A stretch of 64,000 nucleotides of DNA from Amycolatopsis umgeniensis (lineage in GTDB: Bacteria; Actinomycetota; Actinomycetes; Mycobacteriales; Pseudonocardiaceae): contig NZ_JACHMX010000001.1 of NCBI RefSeq assembly GCF_014205155.1, forward strand, positions 6,262,001 to 6,326,000. The letters are read 5' to 3'. Below the pieces are notes generated by a model. It was not told the origin of the DNA. It worked only from the letters and a program-made list of their open reading frames with translations, and ran no database searches. Both the position numbers and the translations under genes were made by a program. Position 1 is the first letter of the stretch. Each line of letters begins with the position of its first letter. Shown piece after piece: positions 18,312 through 27,091 of this stretch.

Positions 18312-19490
18312 TCAATACCCTGCACCGCTCGGGAAAGCGAGTTGCTCATTCATGATGAGGAACGCGCCGAGACCGTGGAAATCGTTGGTGTTGCGCTTAC
18401 GTGCGTAGTAATACGCGGTGTCGCCGACATTGGTGCCCTCGGAGATGTTCTTGATATCCGCCAATCCATCGGCACCGGCCGAGATCTGGGACAAGACCCC
18501 GGTGTGGCCCTTCGCGGCCACCGGCCGGTATTCGGCGCCGATGTGGCCGCGCTCCACCGCGCGCGAGAGCAGGAACGTGTACATCGCCGAGGCCGAGGTC
18601 TCCAGCCAGTTGTCCTTGTCGCCGCCCCTGTCCACGATCTGGAACCAGCGGCCCGAAGCCCTGTCCTGCCATCGGGTGTAGCCGGCCGCGAGGAACCGGA
18701 CGATGTCGACGAGGCGTTTCCGTCGCGGATGGCCTGCGGGCAGGATCTCGAGGAGGTCGATCGCCGTCATCCCGAGCCAGCCGATCGCGCGGGCCCAGTG
18801 GTACTTCGAATGCCGCCCGTCGCCCGAGGCCCACGGTTCCGAGCCGTCCTCGTCGTAGGCGTGGTAGAGCAGGCCCTTGGTGGGCTCTTTGAGCCGGTCG
18901 AAGTAGACGGTGACGTTCTTCGCCGCTTCTTCGTAGCAGTACGCGGGATCGCCGAAGGTCTTGCCGTACAGGGCGAGGAACGGCTGCGCCATGTACACGC
19001 CGTCCGCCCACAGCTGCCCGGTCTTGCCCGTGGCGTGGAACATCCCGCCGTCGGACGTCCGGGGATAGGACGGGAACTTCTCGCGCAGCTGTTTCGCCGC
19101 CGTCTTGTACTTCGCCTGCCCGGTTTCGGTGTACAGCAAGGGGAACATCTGCCCGGAGCGCATGGCGTCCAGGTTGGTGAAGCCGTTGGAAATTCCGCTT
19201 TCGGTGACGAACCGGTCGTACCAGGCGAGGATGTAGTCGAGATAGGGCTTCTCACCGGTTCGCCGGTACACGAGGTACTGGCCGTAGAGGTAGAGGCCGC
19301 GGGTGTAGCCCCAGCCGCCGAGCGTGGCCGGGGTGTAGCGCTTCATCGTCGAGTCGACGACCGCGCGGGACCAGTCCACCGGTGCCGCGGTCGCCGTGCC
19401 GGGCAGGGCCAGCGCGCCGAGGGCGCCCGCGGTGCCCGCCAGCACCGTGCGCCGCGAAAGCCCTGCCGCGCGAAGAGGATCCGGTGACAT
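18312..19490 (-). CDS. Tat-exported GH105 unsaturated rhamnogalacturonyl/uronyl hydrolase
   Basis: This 392-residue protein has a twin-arginine signal 'LSRRTVLAG' and an Ala-rich segment ending near 'GTATAAP'. The (alpha/alpha)6 fold of YteR/GH105 is indicated by 'GGWGYTRGLYLYGQYLV', 'QLWADGVYMAQPFLALYG' (catalytic Asp in WADG), 'KYHWARAIGWLGM' and 'NWLETSASAMYTF'. These enzymes remove unsaturated galacturonate from rhamnogalacturonan fragments made by lyases. No lyase or transporter is adjacent. With the GH88 gene at 7607 it suggests plant or mucilage polysaccharide scavenging. ATG 19490 follows a weak AAGGG ribosome site. Confidence 0.87.
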   Translation of the reverse strand: MSPDPLRAAGLSRRTVLAGTAGALGALALPGTATAAPVDWSRAVVDSTMKRYTPATLGGWGYTRGLYLYGQYLVYRRTGEKPYLDYILAWYDRFVTESGISNGFTNLDAMRSGQMFPLLYTETGQAKYKTAAKQLREKFPSYPRTSDGGMFHATGKTGQLWADGVYMAQPFLALYGKTFGDPAYCYEEAAKNVTVYFDRLKEPTKGLLYHAYDEDGSEPWASGDGRHSKYHWARAIGWLGMTAIDLLEILPAGHPRRKRLVDIVRFLAAGYTRWQDRASGRWFQIVDRGGDKDNWLETSASAMYTFLLSRAVERGHIGAEYRPVAAKGHTGVLSQISAGADGLADIKNISEGTNVGDTAYYYARKRNTNDFHGLGAFLIMNEQLAFPSGAGY

Positions 19491-19636
19491 TCGAGGCCCT
19501 TCCCGTGCCGGGACTGCGGTATTTCCTTATGGGACAACGTCTACTCGGGTGTTCGACGTCGAGTCAAGAAAGATCCGATCTCTTCCCGCTGGGCGGCACT
19601 CTCCTTCGCGAACTCTTGCTCGCCTACGATCGGTAC

Positions 19637-20503
19637 GTGAACGAGCTGACCTTCCGCGGGCGCCGCGTCGCCCGGGACCGCGCCCTGGTCATGGCGATCG
19701 TCAACCGCACCCCGGATTCCTTCTACGACAAGGGCGCGACCTTCTCGGATCCGGACGCGCTCGCCGCCGTCGCTCGGGCGGTGGAGGAGGGGGCCGACAT
19801 CGTCGACATCGGCGGGGTGAAGGCAGGACCCGGTGCCGACGTCGGCGTCGAGGAAGAGATCCGACGGGTGGTCCCGTTCGTCGAGCGGATCCGCGAACTG
19901 CACCCCGACCTGGTGATCAGCGTCGACACCTGGCGTCACGAGGTGGGCAGGCGGTCGGCGGAAGCGGGCGCGGATCTGATCAACGACACCTGGGCGGGGG
20001 CCGACCCGAAGCTGGCCGAGGTCGCGGCCGAGTTCGGCACCGGTTACGTCTGCTCGCACACCGGGAACGCCGTTCCGCGCACCCGCCCGTTCCGGGTGCG
20101 CTATCCGGACATCGTCGCCGAGGTCGTCGCGGAGACGACGGCGCACGCCGAGGCCGTCGTCGCGCTCGGTGTCCCTCGTGAGGGCGTGCTGATCGACCCG
20201 ACCCACGACTTCGGCAAGAACACGTGGCACAGCCTGGCGCTGCTGCGGCACGCGCGGGAACTGGCCGGCACCGGCTGGCCGGTGCTGATGGCACTGTCCA
20301 ATAAGGACTTCGTCGGGGAGACGCTCGGCGTGGAACTCGCGGAGCGGGTGGACGGCACCCTCGCCGCCACGGCCTGGGCCGTGGCGGAGGGCGCGAAGGT
20401 GTTCCGGGTGCACGAGGTGAAGCGCACCCGGCAGGTGCTGGAGATGATCGCGTCGATCCAGGGGACACGGCCGCCCACGCGCGCGATCCGAGGGCTTGCC
20501 TAG
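19637..20503 (+). CDS. folP2: FolP2-type dihydropteroate synthase homologue
   Basis: This 288-residue TIM-barrel starts at GTG 19637. It carries 'MAIVNRTPDSFYDKGATFSD', 'VDIGGVKAGPG', 'LISVDTWRHEV'-like, 'LINDTWAGADP', 'DPTHDFGKNTWHSLALLRH' and 'ASIQGTRPPTRAIRGLA'. These segments match the mycobacterial FolP2 subgroup rather than FolP1. By family knowledge, M. tuberculosis FolP2 was reported to lack dihydropteroate synthase activity, so a folate role should not be assumed. The N-terminus before the start contains no domain. The stop codon overlaps that of the convergent kinase gene by 4 bp. Confidence 0.9.
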   Translation: MNELTFRGRRVARDRALVMAIVNRTPDSFYDKGATFSDPDALAAVARAVEEGADIVDIGGVKAGPGADVGVEEEIRRVVPFVERIRELHPDLVISVDTWRHEVGRRSAEAGADLINDTWAGADPKLAEVAAEFGTGYVCSHTGNAVPRTRPFRVRYPDIVAEVVAETTAHAEAVVALGVPREGVLIDPTHDFGKNTWHSLALLRHARELAGTGWPVLMALSNKDFVGETLGVELAERVDGTLAATAWAVAEGAKVFRVHEVKRTRQVLEMIASIQGTRPPTRAIRGLA

Positions 20504-22050
20504 GCGCTGCCCAGCGGGATCACCGCGGACACCGTGCTGCCGGTACCCGGCTCGCCGAGGACGGTGAGCTCACCGCCGAGCGCGCGGACACGGTCGCGCA
20601 GGCCGTGCAGCCCGGAGCCGCCGTCGATGTCGGCCTCGCCGGTGCCGTCGTCGTGGACGTCCACCCGCAGGCCGTCCTCCTCGACACCGATGCACACGCG
20701 GACTTCCCGCGCCTGCGCGTGTTTCAGGGCGTTGGTGACGGCTTCCGACACGACGAAGTACGCCGTCGCCTCGACGGCGCCGCTGAGCCTGGGCACGTCC
20801 GCGCCCGCGAGGTCGACGGCGAGCGGGATCCGGTCCAGCAGTGACCGGACGGCGGGGATCAGCCCGGCTTCGGTGAGGATCGGGGGCCGCAGCCCGCGCG
20901 CGAGTTCCCGCAACTCGGTGATGGTGGCCTGCAGTTCGTCGATGGTGCCGGCCAGCAGGGTCCCGACGGCCGGAGTGAGGTCGTTCCCGAGCCGGCGTTC
21001 GGCCATGCGCAGCAGCAGCACGATGCTCACCAGCCGCTGCTGCGCCCCGTCGTGCAGATCCCGTTCGACGCGCCGCCGCTCGTCGTCGGCGGCGGCGACG
21101 ATGCGGGCACGGGAGGCCTGGACCTCGACGAGACGTTCCTCCAGTTCCGCGGCGAGGCGCTGGTTGTCCAGCACCAGCCCGGCGGCGGCGTTGAGCGCGT
21201 CGATCGACCGGCTGTCCTTCCACACCTCGTCGTCCTGCACGAGCGCGGCCAGCCCCGAGCCGTCGCGTTCCAGCAGGAGCCGGATCATCTCCGCGTTGCC
21301 GACGCGCGCCCGCAGCACCCCGACCAGGAACGCCAGCGGCCACAGGCAGAACGAGATCCGGTACACGTCCAGCAGCGGATCGGAGACCGGATGCCCGGAG
21401 CCGAGCGCGCTGCCGACCGTGGTGCTCACCGCGCCGATCACGGCGATCGCGACGACCGGGGAGAGCAGCCGCCGCTGCGGGAGCCGTCCGGCGAGCCAGC
21501 GGTAGAGCAGCACCACGACGACACCGCCGCCGATCAGCGCGCCGACCAGTTCGAGCAGGCGTTTGACCAGCTGTTCGGCCTCCGGGGAGGCCGCGATCGC
21601 GGCGAGGTTCTTCGGATCGTCGTTGACCAGCAGTCCGAGGACGGCCGCCCCGAAGACCACGGCGTACGCGGAGAGGGCGAGGACGCGCTCCCAGCGGGAC
21701 CGAAGCGTCCCGTGGGGGAAGGCGAGCACGAGATGCGCGATCACCGGGCTGGACGCGGCCGTCAGCGCCAATCCGACGGTGTGCGCGAGGGGGTCCCCGG
21801 CGAACTGCAGGTCTTCGCAGAACAACGCGAGCCCGGCCAGCGCGATGAGCAGGCCGATGGGGTTCGAGGCGCGGCGCACGTGCGCCACGGCGCCGGCGAG
21901 GAGGAAGAGGAACCCCGTCGCCGTCGACAGGGTGGTGTCGAGCACGGTGTGCGTGCCGTCGGCGATCTTGAGCGTCATCGCCAGCACGCCCATCCCGATG
22001 CCCGCTGTGAGGACGCCCGCCATCGCGACGGTCCGAGGGTGGGTCACCAC
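20500..22050 (-). CDS. Orphan NarL-type sensor histidine kinase
   Basis: This ~516-residue protein starts with about eight hydrophobic helices (residues 10-270), then a short coiled linker, a HisKA_3 dimerisation helix 'DDERRRVERDLHDGAQQRLV' (phospho-acceptor His) and an HATPase domain ('VVSEAVTNALKHAQAREV', 'VHDDGTGEADIDGGSGLHGLRD', 'GTGSTVSAVIPLG'). Such kinases pair with LuxR/NarL-type response regulators, but none is adjacent. The start is uncertain: GTG 22050, GTG 22047 or ATG 22023, with no clear ribosome site. The frame stays open far upstream but runs antisense to the lipoprotein gene. The signal sensed is unknown. Confidence 0.85.
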   Translation of the reverse strand: MVTHPRTVAMAGVLTAGIGMGVLAMTLKIADGTHTVLDTTLSTATGFLFLLAGAVAHVRRASNPIGLLIALAGLALFCEDLQFAGDPLAHTVGLALTAASSPVIAHLVLAFPHGTLRSRWERVLALSAYAVVFGAAVLGLLVNDDPKNLAAIAASPEAEQLVKRLLELVGALIGGGVVVVLLYRWLAGRLPQRRLLSPVVAIAVIGAVSTTVGSALGSGHPVSDPLLDVYRISFCLWPLAFLVGVLRARVGNAEMIRLLLERDGSGLAALVQDDEVWKDSRSIDALNAAAGLVLDNQRLAAELEERLVEVQASRARIVAAADDERRRVERDLHDGAQQRLVSIVLLLRMAERRLGNDLTPAVGTLLAGTIDELQATITELRELARGLRPPILTEAGLIPAVRSLLDRIPLAVDLAGADVPRLSGAVEATAYFVVSEAVTNALKHAQAREVRVCIGVEEDGLRVDVHDDGTGEADIDGGSGLHGLRDRVRALGGELTVLGEPGTGSTVSAVIPLGSA

Positions 22051-22279
22051 TAAGCGTGATTCGCCCGTTCGGCCCGGACCGTTACACCGGGAGGACGCCT
22101 GCTCGGGGGACGCGGCGCTGGGACGCCTGTCCTGACATGTGGAACAACAGGTCCGCCTGGTGTCAAGGTTTCTCAGCATCTTTCCCGTCATCCGGATGGC
22201 GATGCAGGCAGGTGGGTGAACATGCGACTCTCGCGGCCACCACCCGAGGCCGAGCTGTATCCCCGAAAGGCGACTCCCC

Positions 22280-23338
22280 GTGAGCACCCACCACAGAACA
22301 CGCTTGCTGGCCGCGGCCTTCGCCGCCCTGACCCTGGCCGGCGGTATCGCGGGGTGTTCACGCGCGGACAGCGGCGCACCGGCGGAGCAGAAGAGCCAGG
22401 GCGCCGCGGGCGAGGTGCGCGTCGGGTACTTCCCGAACGTGACCCACGCGCCCGCGCTGATCGGCGTGAAGAACGGCTTCTTCGCCAAGGAACTCGGCTC
22501 GACGAAGCTCACCACCCAGACGTTCAACGCCGGGCCCGAAGAGGTCAACGCGCTGCTCGGCAACTCGCTCGACATCGCCTTCATCGGCTCCGGCCCGGCG
22601 ATCAACGCCTTCACCAAGTCCAAGGGCGCCATCCAGCTCGTCTCCGGCGCGGTCACCGGCGGCGCGCAGCTCGTGGTGAAGCCCGAGATCACCACGCCCG
22701 AGCAGCTCACCGGCAAGAACATCGCGACGCCGTCGCTCGCGAACACCCAGGACGTCGCGCTCAAGAAGTTCATCGCCGAAAAGAAGCTGCCCGACGTCAA
22801 GATCACCAACCTCGACAACCCGAAGACGTTCGACGCCTTCAAGAAGGGCGAGCTCGACGGCGGCTGGCTGCCGGAGCCGTGGTCGTCACGGCTGGTGCTG
22901 GACGCGGGCGCGAAGGTACTGCTGGACGAGAAGACCCTGTGGCCGGAAGGCAAGTTCCCGACCACCGTCGTGATCGTCCGCAGCGAGTTCCTGCAGCAGC
23001 ACCCGGAGACCGTCACCGCCATCCTCAAGGGTGAACTCGCCGCCATCGACTGGGCGAAGACCAGCCCCGCGGAGGCGAAGAAGGTGGTCAACGGAGAACT
23101 CAAGGCACTCGCGGGCAGCACACTGAACGAGGCCGTTCTCGACCGCGCGTTCTCCGGCATCGAACTCGGCATCGATCCGGTGGCGTCGACCTTCGCCCAG
23201 CTCGCGAAGGACTCGGTGACCGCCGGCGTGGTGAAGTCCGCGGTGGACCTCAAGGGGTTCGCCGATTTCGGCCCGCTCAACGCCGTGCTCAAAGAGCAGG
23301 GCAAGCCCGGCGTGGACGCGCCCGGGCTGACGAAGTGA
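22280..23338 (+). CDS. Sulfonate/nitrate/taurine-type ABC substrate-binding lipoprotein
   Basis: This 352-residue protein starts at GTG 22280, preceded by GAAAGG. It has a lipobox (GIAGC) at ~22-26 and a SsuA/NrtA-like fold ('VRVGYFPNVTHAPALIGVKN', 'GNSLDIAFIGSGPAINAF', 'KKGELDGGWLPEPWSS'). It delivers an oxyanion or organosulfonate to the permease encoded two genes downstream. The cognate ATPase and permease genes follow at 16 bp and with overlap. Substrate class is inferred from family; sulfonate is the most common. Confidence 0.9.
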   Translation: MSTHHRTRLLAAAFAALTLAGGIAGCSRADSGAPAEQKSQGAAGEVRVGYFPNVTHAPALIGVKNGFFAKELGSTKLTTQTFNAGPEEVNALLGNSLDIAFIGSGPAINAFTKSKGAIQLVSGAVTGGAQLVVKPEITTPEQLTGKNIATPSLANTQDVALKKFIAEKKLPDVKITNLDNPKTFDAFKKGELDGGWLPEPWSSRLVLDAGAKVLLDEKTLWPEGKFPTTVVIVRSEFLQQHPETVTAILKGELAAIDWAKTSPAEAKKVVNGELKALAGSTLNEAVLDRAFSGIELGIDPVASTFAQLAKDSVTAGVVKSAVDLKGFADFGPLNAVLKEQGKPGVDAPGLTK

Positions 23339-23354
23339 CCGGAGGGGATCAGCG

Positions 23355-24137
23355 ATGACGACCACCTTGGAGCCCGGCCTGTCCACCGGTGTCGCCGTGC
23401 GTCTCGACGGGGTCCGGAAGGCGTTCGGCCCCACCGGCCGCGCCGTCGTGGCCCTCGACGGGATGGATCTGACGGTCGCCCCCGGCGAGTTCGTCTGTCT
23501 GCTCGGCGCGTCCGGCTGCGGCAAGAGCACGCTGCTGAACCTGGTCGCCGGCCTCGACCGGCCGACGTCGGGCTCGATCACGCTCGAGACCTCCCGTCCC
23601 GCGGTGATGTTCCAGGAAGCCGCGCTGATGCCGTGGCTGACCGCGGCCCGCAATGTGGAACTCCCGCTGCGTCTCGCCGGTTTCGGCCGGACAGAGCGCC
23701 GTGAGAAGGCCGCTGAACTGCTTGAGCTCGTCCGCCTCGGCGGAGCGGGCGACAAGCGGCCGCACGAGCTGTCCGGCGGGATGCGGCAGCGGGTCGCGCT
23801 CGCCAGGGCGCTGGCCGCGACCCTGCGTGTCGGCGGTGACCCGGAGCAGTCGCTGCTGCTGATGGACGAGCCGTTCGCCGCGCTCGACGCCATCACCCGC
23901 GACGTCCTGCAGGGCGAACTGCTGCGCGTCTACCGCAGCACCGGCACGTCGGTGCTGTTCGTGACCCACGACGTCCGCGAGGCCGTCCGGCTCGGGCAGC
24001 GGGTCGTGCTGCTCTCGTCGCGGCCGGGCCGGGTCGTGCGGGAATGGCGCGACGTCCAGGCCTCCGACGCCGAAGAGCTGACGCTGGAGATCACCGGTCA
24101 CCTCCGGGAGGTGATCAGTACCCATGCCGCGGCTTGA
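23355..24137 (+). CDS. ABC transporter ATPase, SsuB/TauB/NrtD type
   Basis: This 260-residue ATPase has Walker A 'LGASGCGKST', Q-loop 'MFQEAALMPWLTA', signature 'LSGGMRQRVALARA', Walker B 'LLLMDEPFAALDAITRD' and switch 'FVTHDVREAVRLG'. An unusual ~8-residue insert, 'LRVGGDPEQS', precedes Walker B. GGAGG sits 9 nt before the ATG. It powers the importer encoded with its neighbours; its 3' end overlaps the permease start by 14 bp, which implies translational coupling. Confidence 0.92.
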   Translation: MTTTLEPGLSTGVAVRLDGVRKAFGPTGRAVVALDGMDLTVAPGEFVCLLGASGCGKSTLLNLVAGLDRPTSGSITLETSRPAVMFQEAALMPWLTAARNVELPLRLAGFGRTERREKAAELLELVRLGGAGDKRPHELSGGMRQRVALARALAATLRVGGDPEQSLLLMDEPFAALDAITRDVLQGELLRVYRSTGTSVLFVTHDVREAVRLGQRVVLLSSRPGRVVREWRDVQASDAEELTLEITGHLREVISTHAAA

Positions 24138-25017
24138 CCGCCCCGACACCGCGGTGGAAGACGCCGACGAGGCCGTCGGCGCGGGGCTCGACTCACTCGA
24201 CACGCCCGCCGGCGAACGCCGGGAGGGCCGGGGCAAGCGGTTCCTGCGCGGTTTCGTGCCGCCGCTGCTCTTCCTGGTCCTGCTGGTCGTGGTGTGGCAG
24301 ATCCTGTGGGCCGCCGCGTTCTGGTCGGAGTCGATGCTGCCCGCGCCGCTCGCGGTGTGGGACGAGCTCGTCGACATCACGAGCACCGGAGAGATCTTCG
24401 AGTTCGTCTGGACGTCGGTGCACCGCGCCGCGCTGGGCTTTCTCATCGGCGTGGTCATCGGGACCCCGCTCGGCCTGCTGGTGGCGAAGGTCCGCCTCGT
24501 CCGCGCCGCGGTCGGGCCGTTCCTGACCGGGCTGCAAAGCCTCCCGTCGGTGGCGTGGGTGCCGGCGGCGATCCTGTGGTTCGGGTTGAACGACGCCTCG
24601 ATCTACTTCGTCGTCCTGCTGGGTTCGGTCCCGTCGATCGCGAACGGTCTCGTCTCGGGTATCGACCAGATCCCGCCGATCCTGCCTCGGGTCGGGCAGG
24701 TGATGGGGGCCAACAGGCTGTCCTCGGCCCGGCACATCCTCCTGCCCGCCGCGCTGCCCGGTTTCCTGGCGGGACTCAAACAGGGCTGGGCGTTCTCGTG
24801 GCGTTCGCTGATGGCCGCCGAGCTGATCGCGCTGTCCCCGGCGCTGGGCAAGGGCCTCGGCGCGTATCTCAACGAAGGCTCGTCGTTCAACAGCATGGAA
24901 GGCGTGATCTCGGCGATCTTCCTGATCCTGCTGGTCGGCGTCGGCATCGAATTGCTGGTGTTCCGCCCGCTGGAGCGTTCGGTCCTGCGTGCTCGTGGTC
25001 TCACGGCGTCCCTTTAG
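24124..25017 (+). CDS. ABC transporter permease, SsuC/TauC type
   Basis: This is a 297-residue permease. A ~38-residue charged cytoplasmic N-terminus precedes six predicted helices, with the BPD_transp_1 EAA-like loop 'VGQVMGANRLSSARHILLPA'. It completes the three-gene importer. The start is the ATG overlapping the ATPase gene. The last gene of the operon ends 4 bp before an iron box that serves the next gene, so transcription of the next gene is probably separate. Confidence 0.9.
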   Translation: MPRLDRPDTAVEDADEAVGAGLDSLDTPAGERREGRGKRFLRGFVPPLLFLVLLVVVWQILWAAAFWSESMLPAPLAVWDELVDITSTGEIFEFVWTSVHRAALGFLIGVVIGTPLGLLVAKVRLVRAAVGPFLTGLQSLPSVAWVPAAILWFGLNDASIYFVVLLGSVPSIANGLVSGIDQIPPILPRVGQVMGANRLSSARHILLPAALPGFLAGLKQGWAFSWRSLMAAELIALSPALGKGLGAYLNEGSSFNSMEGVISAIFLILLVGVGIELLVFRPLERSVLRARGLTASL

Positions 25018-25020
25018 GAC

Positions 25021-25039
25021 TTTGGTCAGGCTAGCCTTA
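25021..25039 (+). promoter_or_regulatory. Iron box (IdeR/DmdR-type operator)
   Basis: TTTGGTCAGGCTAGCCTTA matches the actinobacterial iron-box consensus TTAGGTTAGGCTAACCTAA at 15 of 19 positions and keeps the dyad AGGCTAGCCT. It ends 5 bp before the ATG of the siderophore-binding lipoprotein, consistent with iron repression. Confidence 0.8.
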
Positions 25040-25044
25040 CCCGC

Positions 25045-26061
25045 ATGTTCGATGTGGGTGTGCGGGTCAAGGCGATCCTGACCGCGCTGATGATGTCCTT
25101 GCTGGTGGCCGGATGCGGGTCTTCGCAGTCCGTCGACGAGACCCTGGTCCCGCCGGAGGCACGGGGCACCTTCCCGGTGACCGTCGAGCACAAGTACGGG
25201 TCGACCACGGTGGAGCGGCAGCCGTCGCGGATCGTCACGCTCGGCCTGTCCGACCACGACGCGGTGCTGGCGCTGGGGATCCGGCCGGTCGGCGCCGTCG
25301 ACTGGTTCAAGGAGCGCCCGTACGGGAAGTGGCCGTGGACCCAGGCCCTCTGGGGTGACAAGCGGCCGGAGATCGTCGGCGAACGCGACGACTACAACCT
25401 CGAGAAGATCGCCGCACTGAAGCCGGAGCTGATCCTCGCCCAGTACAGCGGCATGAAGAAGGAGCAGTACGACAAGCTCTCCCAGATCGCGCCCGTCGTC
25501 GCGCAGCCGCCGAAGTACGAGGACTACGCGGCGCCGTGGCAGGAGACGACCCGGATGGTGGGGCGCGCGCTCGGGCTCGCGCAGAAGGCGGACGACCTGA
25601 TTGCCGGGATCGACCGGCAGTTCGCGCAGGCGCGGGCCGCGCACCCGGAGTTCGCGAAGCTGTCGATGGTCGTCGCCGACACCTTCGAGGCGGGCAAGTT
25701 CTCGGCGTTCACCACGACCGATCCGAAGATGATCTTCATGACCGAGCTGGGCTTCCGGCCCTTCGAACCGGTCAAGGCGCAGAGCAAACCGGAGAAGAAC
25801 GTCGTCGACGTCACTTCGGAACGGTTCGACCTGTTCGACGCGGATCGCCTGGTGTGGCTGAACTCCGACACCGGCGCGGAAGCCAGGGTGCGGGCGGATC
25901 CGGTGTACGGGAAGCTGAAGGTGTCGGCTGACAAGCGGGATCTGTTCATCACCTACGACAATCCGCCGGTGGGGGCCGCGATCTCGTTCAACACCGTGCT
26001 GAGCATCCCTTACGCGATCGAGCAGCTGGTACCGAAGCTCGCGGCGGTCCCGGGGTCGTAG
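25045..26061 (+). CDS. Iron-siderophore ABC substrate-binding lipoprotein (FepB/FecB type)
   Basis: This 338-residue protein has a lipobox (LVAGC) at ~20-24 and a helical-backbone binding fold: 'PSRIVTLGLSDHDAVLALGI', 'IAALKPELILAQYSGMKKEQ', 'FDLFDADRLVWLN'. It should capture a ferric siderophore for import; no permease genes are adjacent, so it must use a complex encoded elsewhere. The iron box directly upstream supports iron repression. There is no ribosome site before ATG 25045, and TAGCCT 7 nt upstream could be a -10 element, so a leaderless mRNA is likely (inference). Confidence 0.9.
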   Translation: MFDVGVRVKAILTALMMSLLVAGCGSSQSVDETLVPPEARGTFPVTVEHKYGSTTVERQPSRIVTLGLSDHDAVLALGIRPVGAVDWFKERPYGKWPWTQALWGDKRPEIVGERDDYNLEKIAALKPELILAQYSGMKKEQYDKLSQIAPVVAQPPKYEDYAAPWQETTRMVGRALGLAQKADDLIAGIDRQFAQARAAHPEFAKLSMVVADTFEAGKFSAFTTTDPKMIFMTELGFRPFEPVKAQSKPEKNVVDVTSERFDLFDADRLVWLNSDTGAEARVRADPVYGKLKVSADKRDLFITYDNPPVGAAISFNTVLSIPYAIEQLVPKLAAVPGS

Positions 26062-26090
26062 CGGGTCGTTCACCTTCCGCGCCTGGTCGA

Positions 26091-26121
26091 CCTACGACAC
26101 CGTAAGTTACGGTGTCGTAGG
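26091..26121. promoter_or_regulatory. 31-bp perfect palindrome, likely TetR-family operator
   Basis: Arm CCTACGACACCGTAA (26091-26105), central G, then its exact complement (26107-26121). It ends 34 bp before the desaturase ATG. Length and symmetry suit a TetR-family repressor bound as one or two dimers. The regulator is not identifiable here. Confidence 0.75.
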
Positions 26122-26155
26122 TAGGCGTTTTCCGTACCCCGGAAGGACGAAACGC

Positions 26156-27091
26156 ATGACAACGGTCCCCGAAAGCACCCGGCTGATGCTCGAGCTCGAG
26201 GGGACGGTCGAGGAGAACCTCAACCGGCATCTCGGGGTCGCCAAGGAATGGATGCCGCACGAGTACGTGCCGTGGAGCGAGGGCAAGAACTTCGCCGAGC
26301 TGGGCGGCGAGCCCTGGGATCCCGAGCAGTCGCGGGTGTCGCCGATCGCGCGGACCTCGCTGGAGGTCAACCTCCTCACCGAGGACAACCTGCCGAGCTA
26401 CCACCGCGAGATCGAGCGCGCCTTCGGCCGCGACGGCGCGTGGGGCACGTGGGTGCACCGCTGGACCGCCGAAGAAGGCCGTCACGGCATCTGCATCCGC
26501 GACTATCTGCTGGTGACGCGCGCGGTGGACCCCGTCGAGCTGGAGCGGGCGCGGATGCAGACCATGCAGGCCGGGTACGACAGCGGCGACAAGGCGTTGC
26601 TGAACGTCTTCGCGTATGTGTCGTTCCAGGAACTCGCGACGCGGCTTTCGCACCGCAACACCGGCAAGTACACGCAGGATCCGTTGTGCGAGAAGCTGCT
26701 CGCGCGGGTGGCGATGGACGAGAACCTGCACATGATCTTCTACCGGAACCTGGTGCAGGCGTCGTTGCAGCTTTCACCCGACGCGATGATGCGCGCGATC
26801 ACCGACGAGGTCGTCCAGTTCCAGATGCCGGGCGCGGTGATCCCGAGCTTCGTGCGGAAGGCCGCGCTGATCGCGAAGGCGGGTATCTACGACCTGCGGA
26901 TCCATCACGACGAGGTGATCTGGCCGCTGCTGCGGCAGTGGAAGGTCTTCGAGCTGGAAGGGCTCGGCGAGGTGGGGGAGAAGGCGCGGGACGAACTCGA
27001 CCAGTTCCTCAAGGCGCTCGACACCCAGGCCTCACGTTTCGAAGAGCGCCGGGCCGCCGCGGAAGCCCGCGCCGCCGCCCGACACGCGTAA
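26156..27091 (+). CDS. Acyl-ACP desaturase, DesA type
   Basis: This 311-residue soluble di-iron desaturase has the ligand motifs of the family: 'LLTEDNLPSYH' (~73-83), 'TAEEGRHG' (EExxH, ~104-111), 'VSFQELATRLSH' and 'MDENLHMIFY' (second ExxH-type site). It inserts a double bond into an acyl chain carried on acyl carrier protein, using ferredoxin electrons and O2. GGAAGGACG precedes the ATG. The perfect palindrome 34 bp upstream suggests fatty-acid-responsive control. The gene appears monocistronic; a repeat array follows its stop. Confidence 0.92.
   Translation: MTTVPESTRLMLELEGTVEENLNRHLGVAKEWMPHEYVPWSEGKNFAELGGEPWDPEQSRVSPIARTSLEVNLLTEDNLPSYHREIERAFGRDGAWGTWVHRWTAEEGRHGICIRDYLLVTRAVDPVELERARMQTMQAGYDSGDKALLNVFAYVSFQELATRLSHRNTGKYTQDPLCEKLLARVAMDENLHMIFYRNLVQASLQLSPDAMMRAITDEVVQFQMPGAVIPSFVRKAALIAKAGIYDLRIHHDEVIWPLLRQWKVFELEGLGEVGEKARDELDQFLKALDTQASRFEERRAAAEARAAARHA

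Noticed and set aside
22137..22283. A 48-residue frame whose stop overlaps the sulfonate-type lipoprotein start (GTGA)
   Set aside because: It could be a coupled leader, but the ribosome site is weak and its two Cys codons are not clustered near the stop as in cysteine-responsive leaders.
22051..23304. A long N-terminal extension of the histidine kinase
   Set aside because: It is antisense to the binding lipoprotein gene and lacks any kinase-related sequence.
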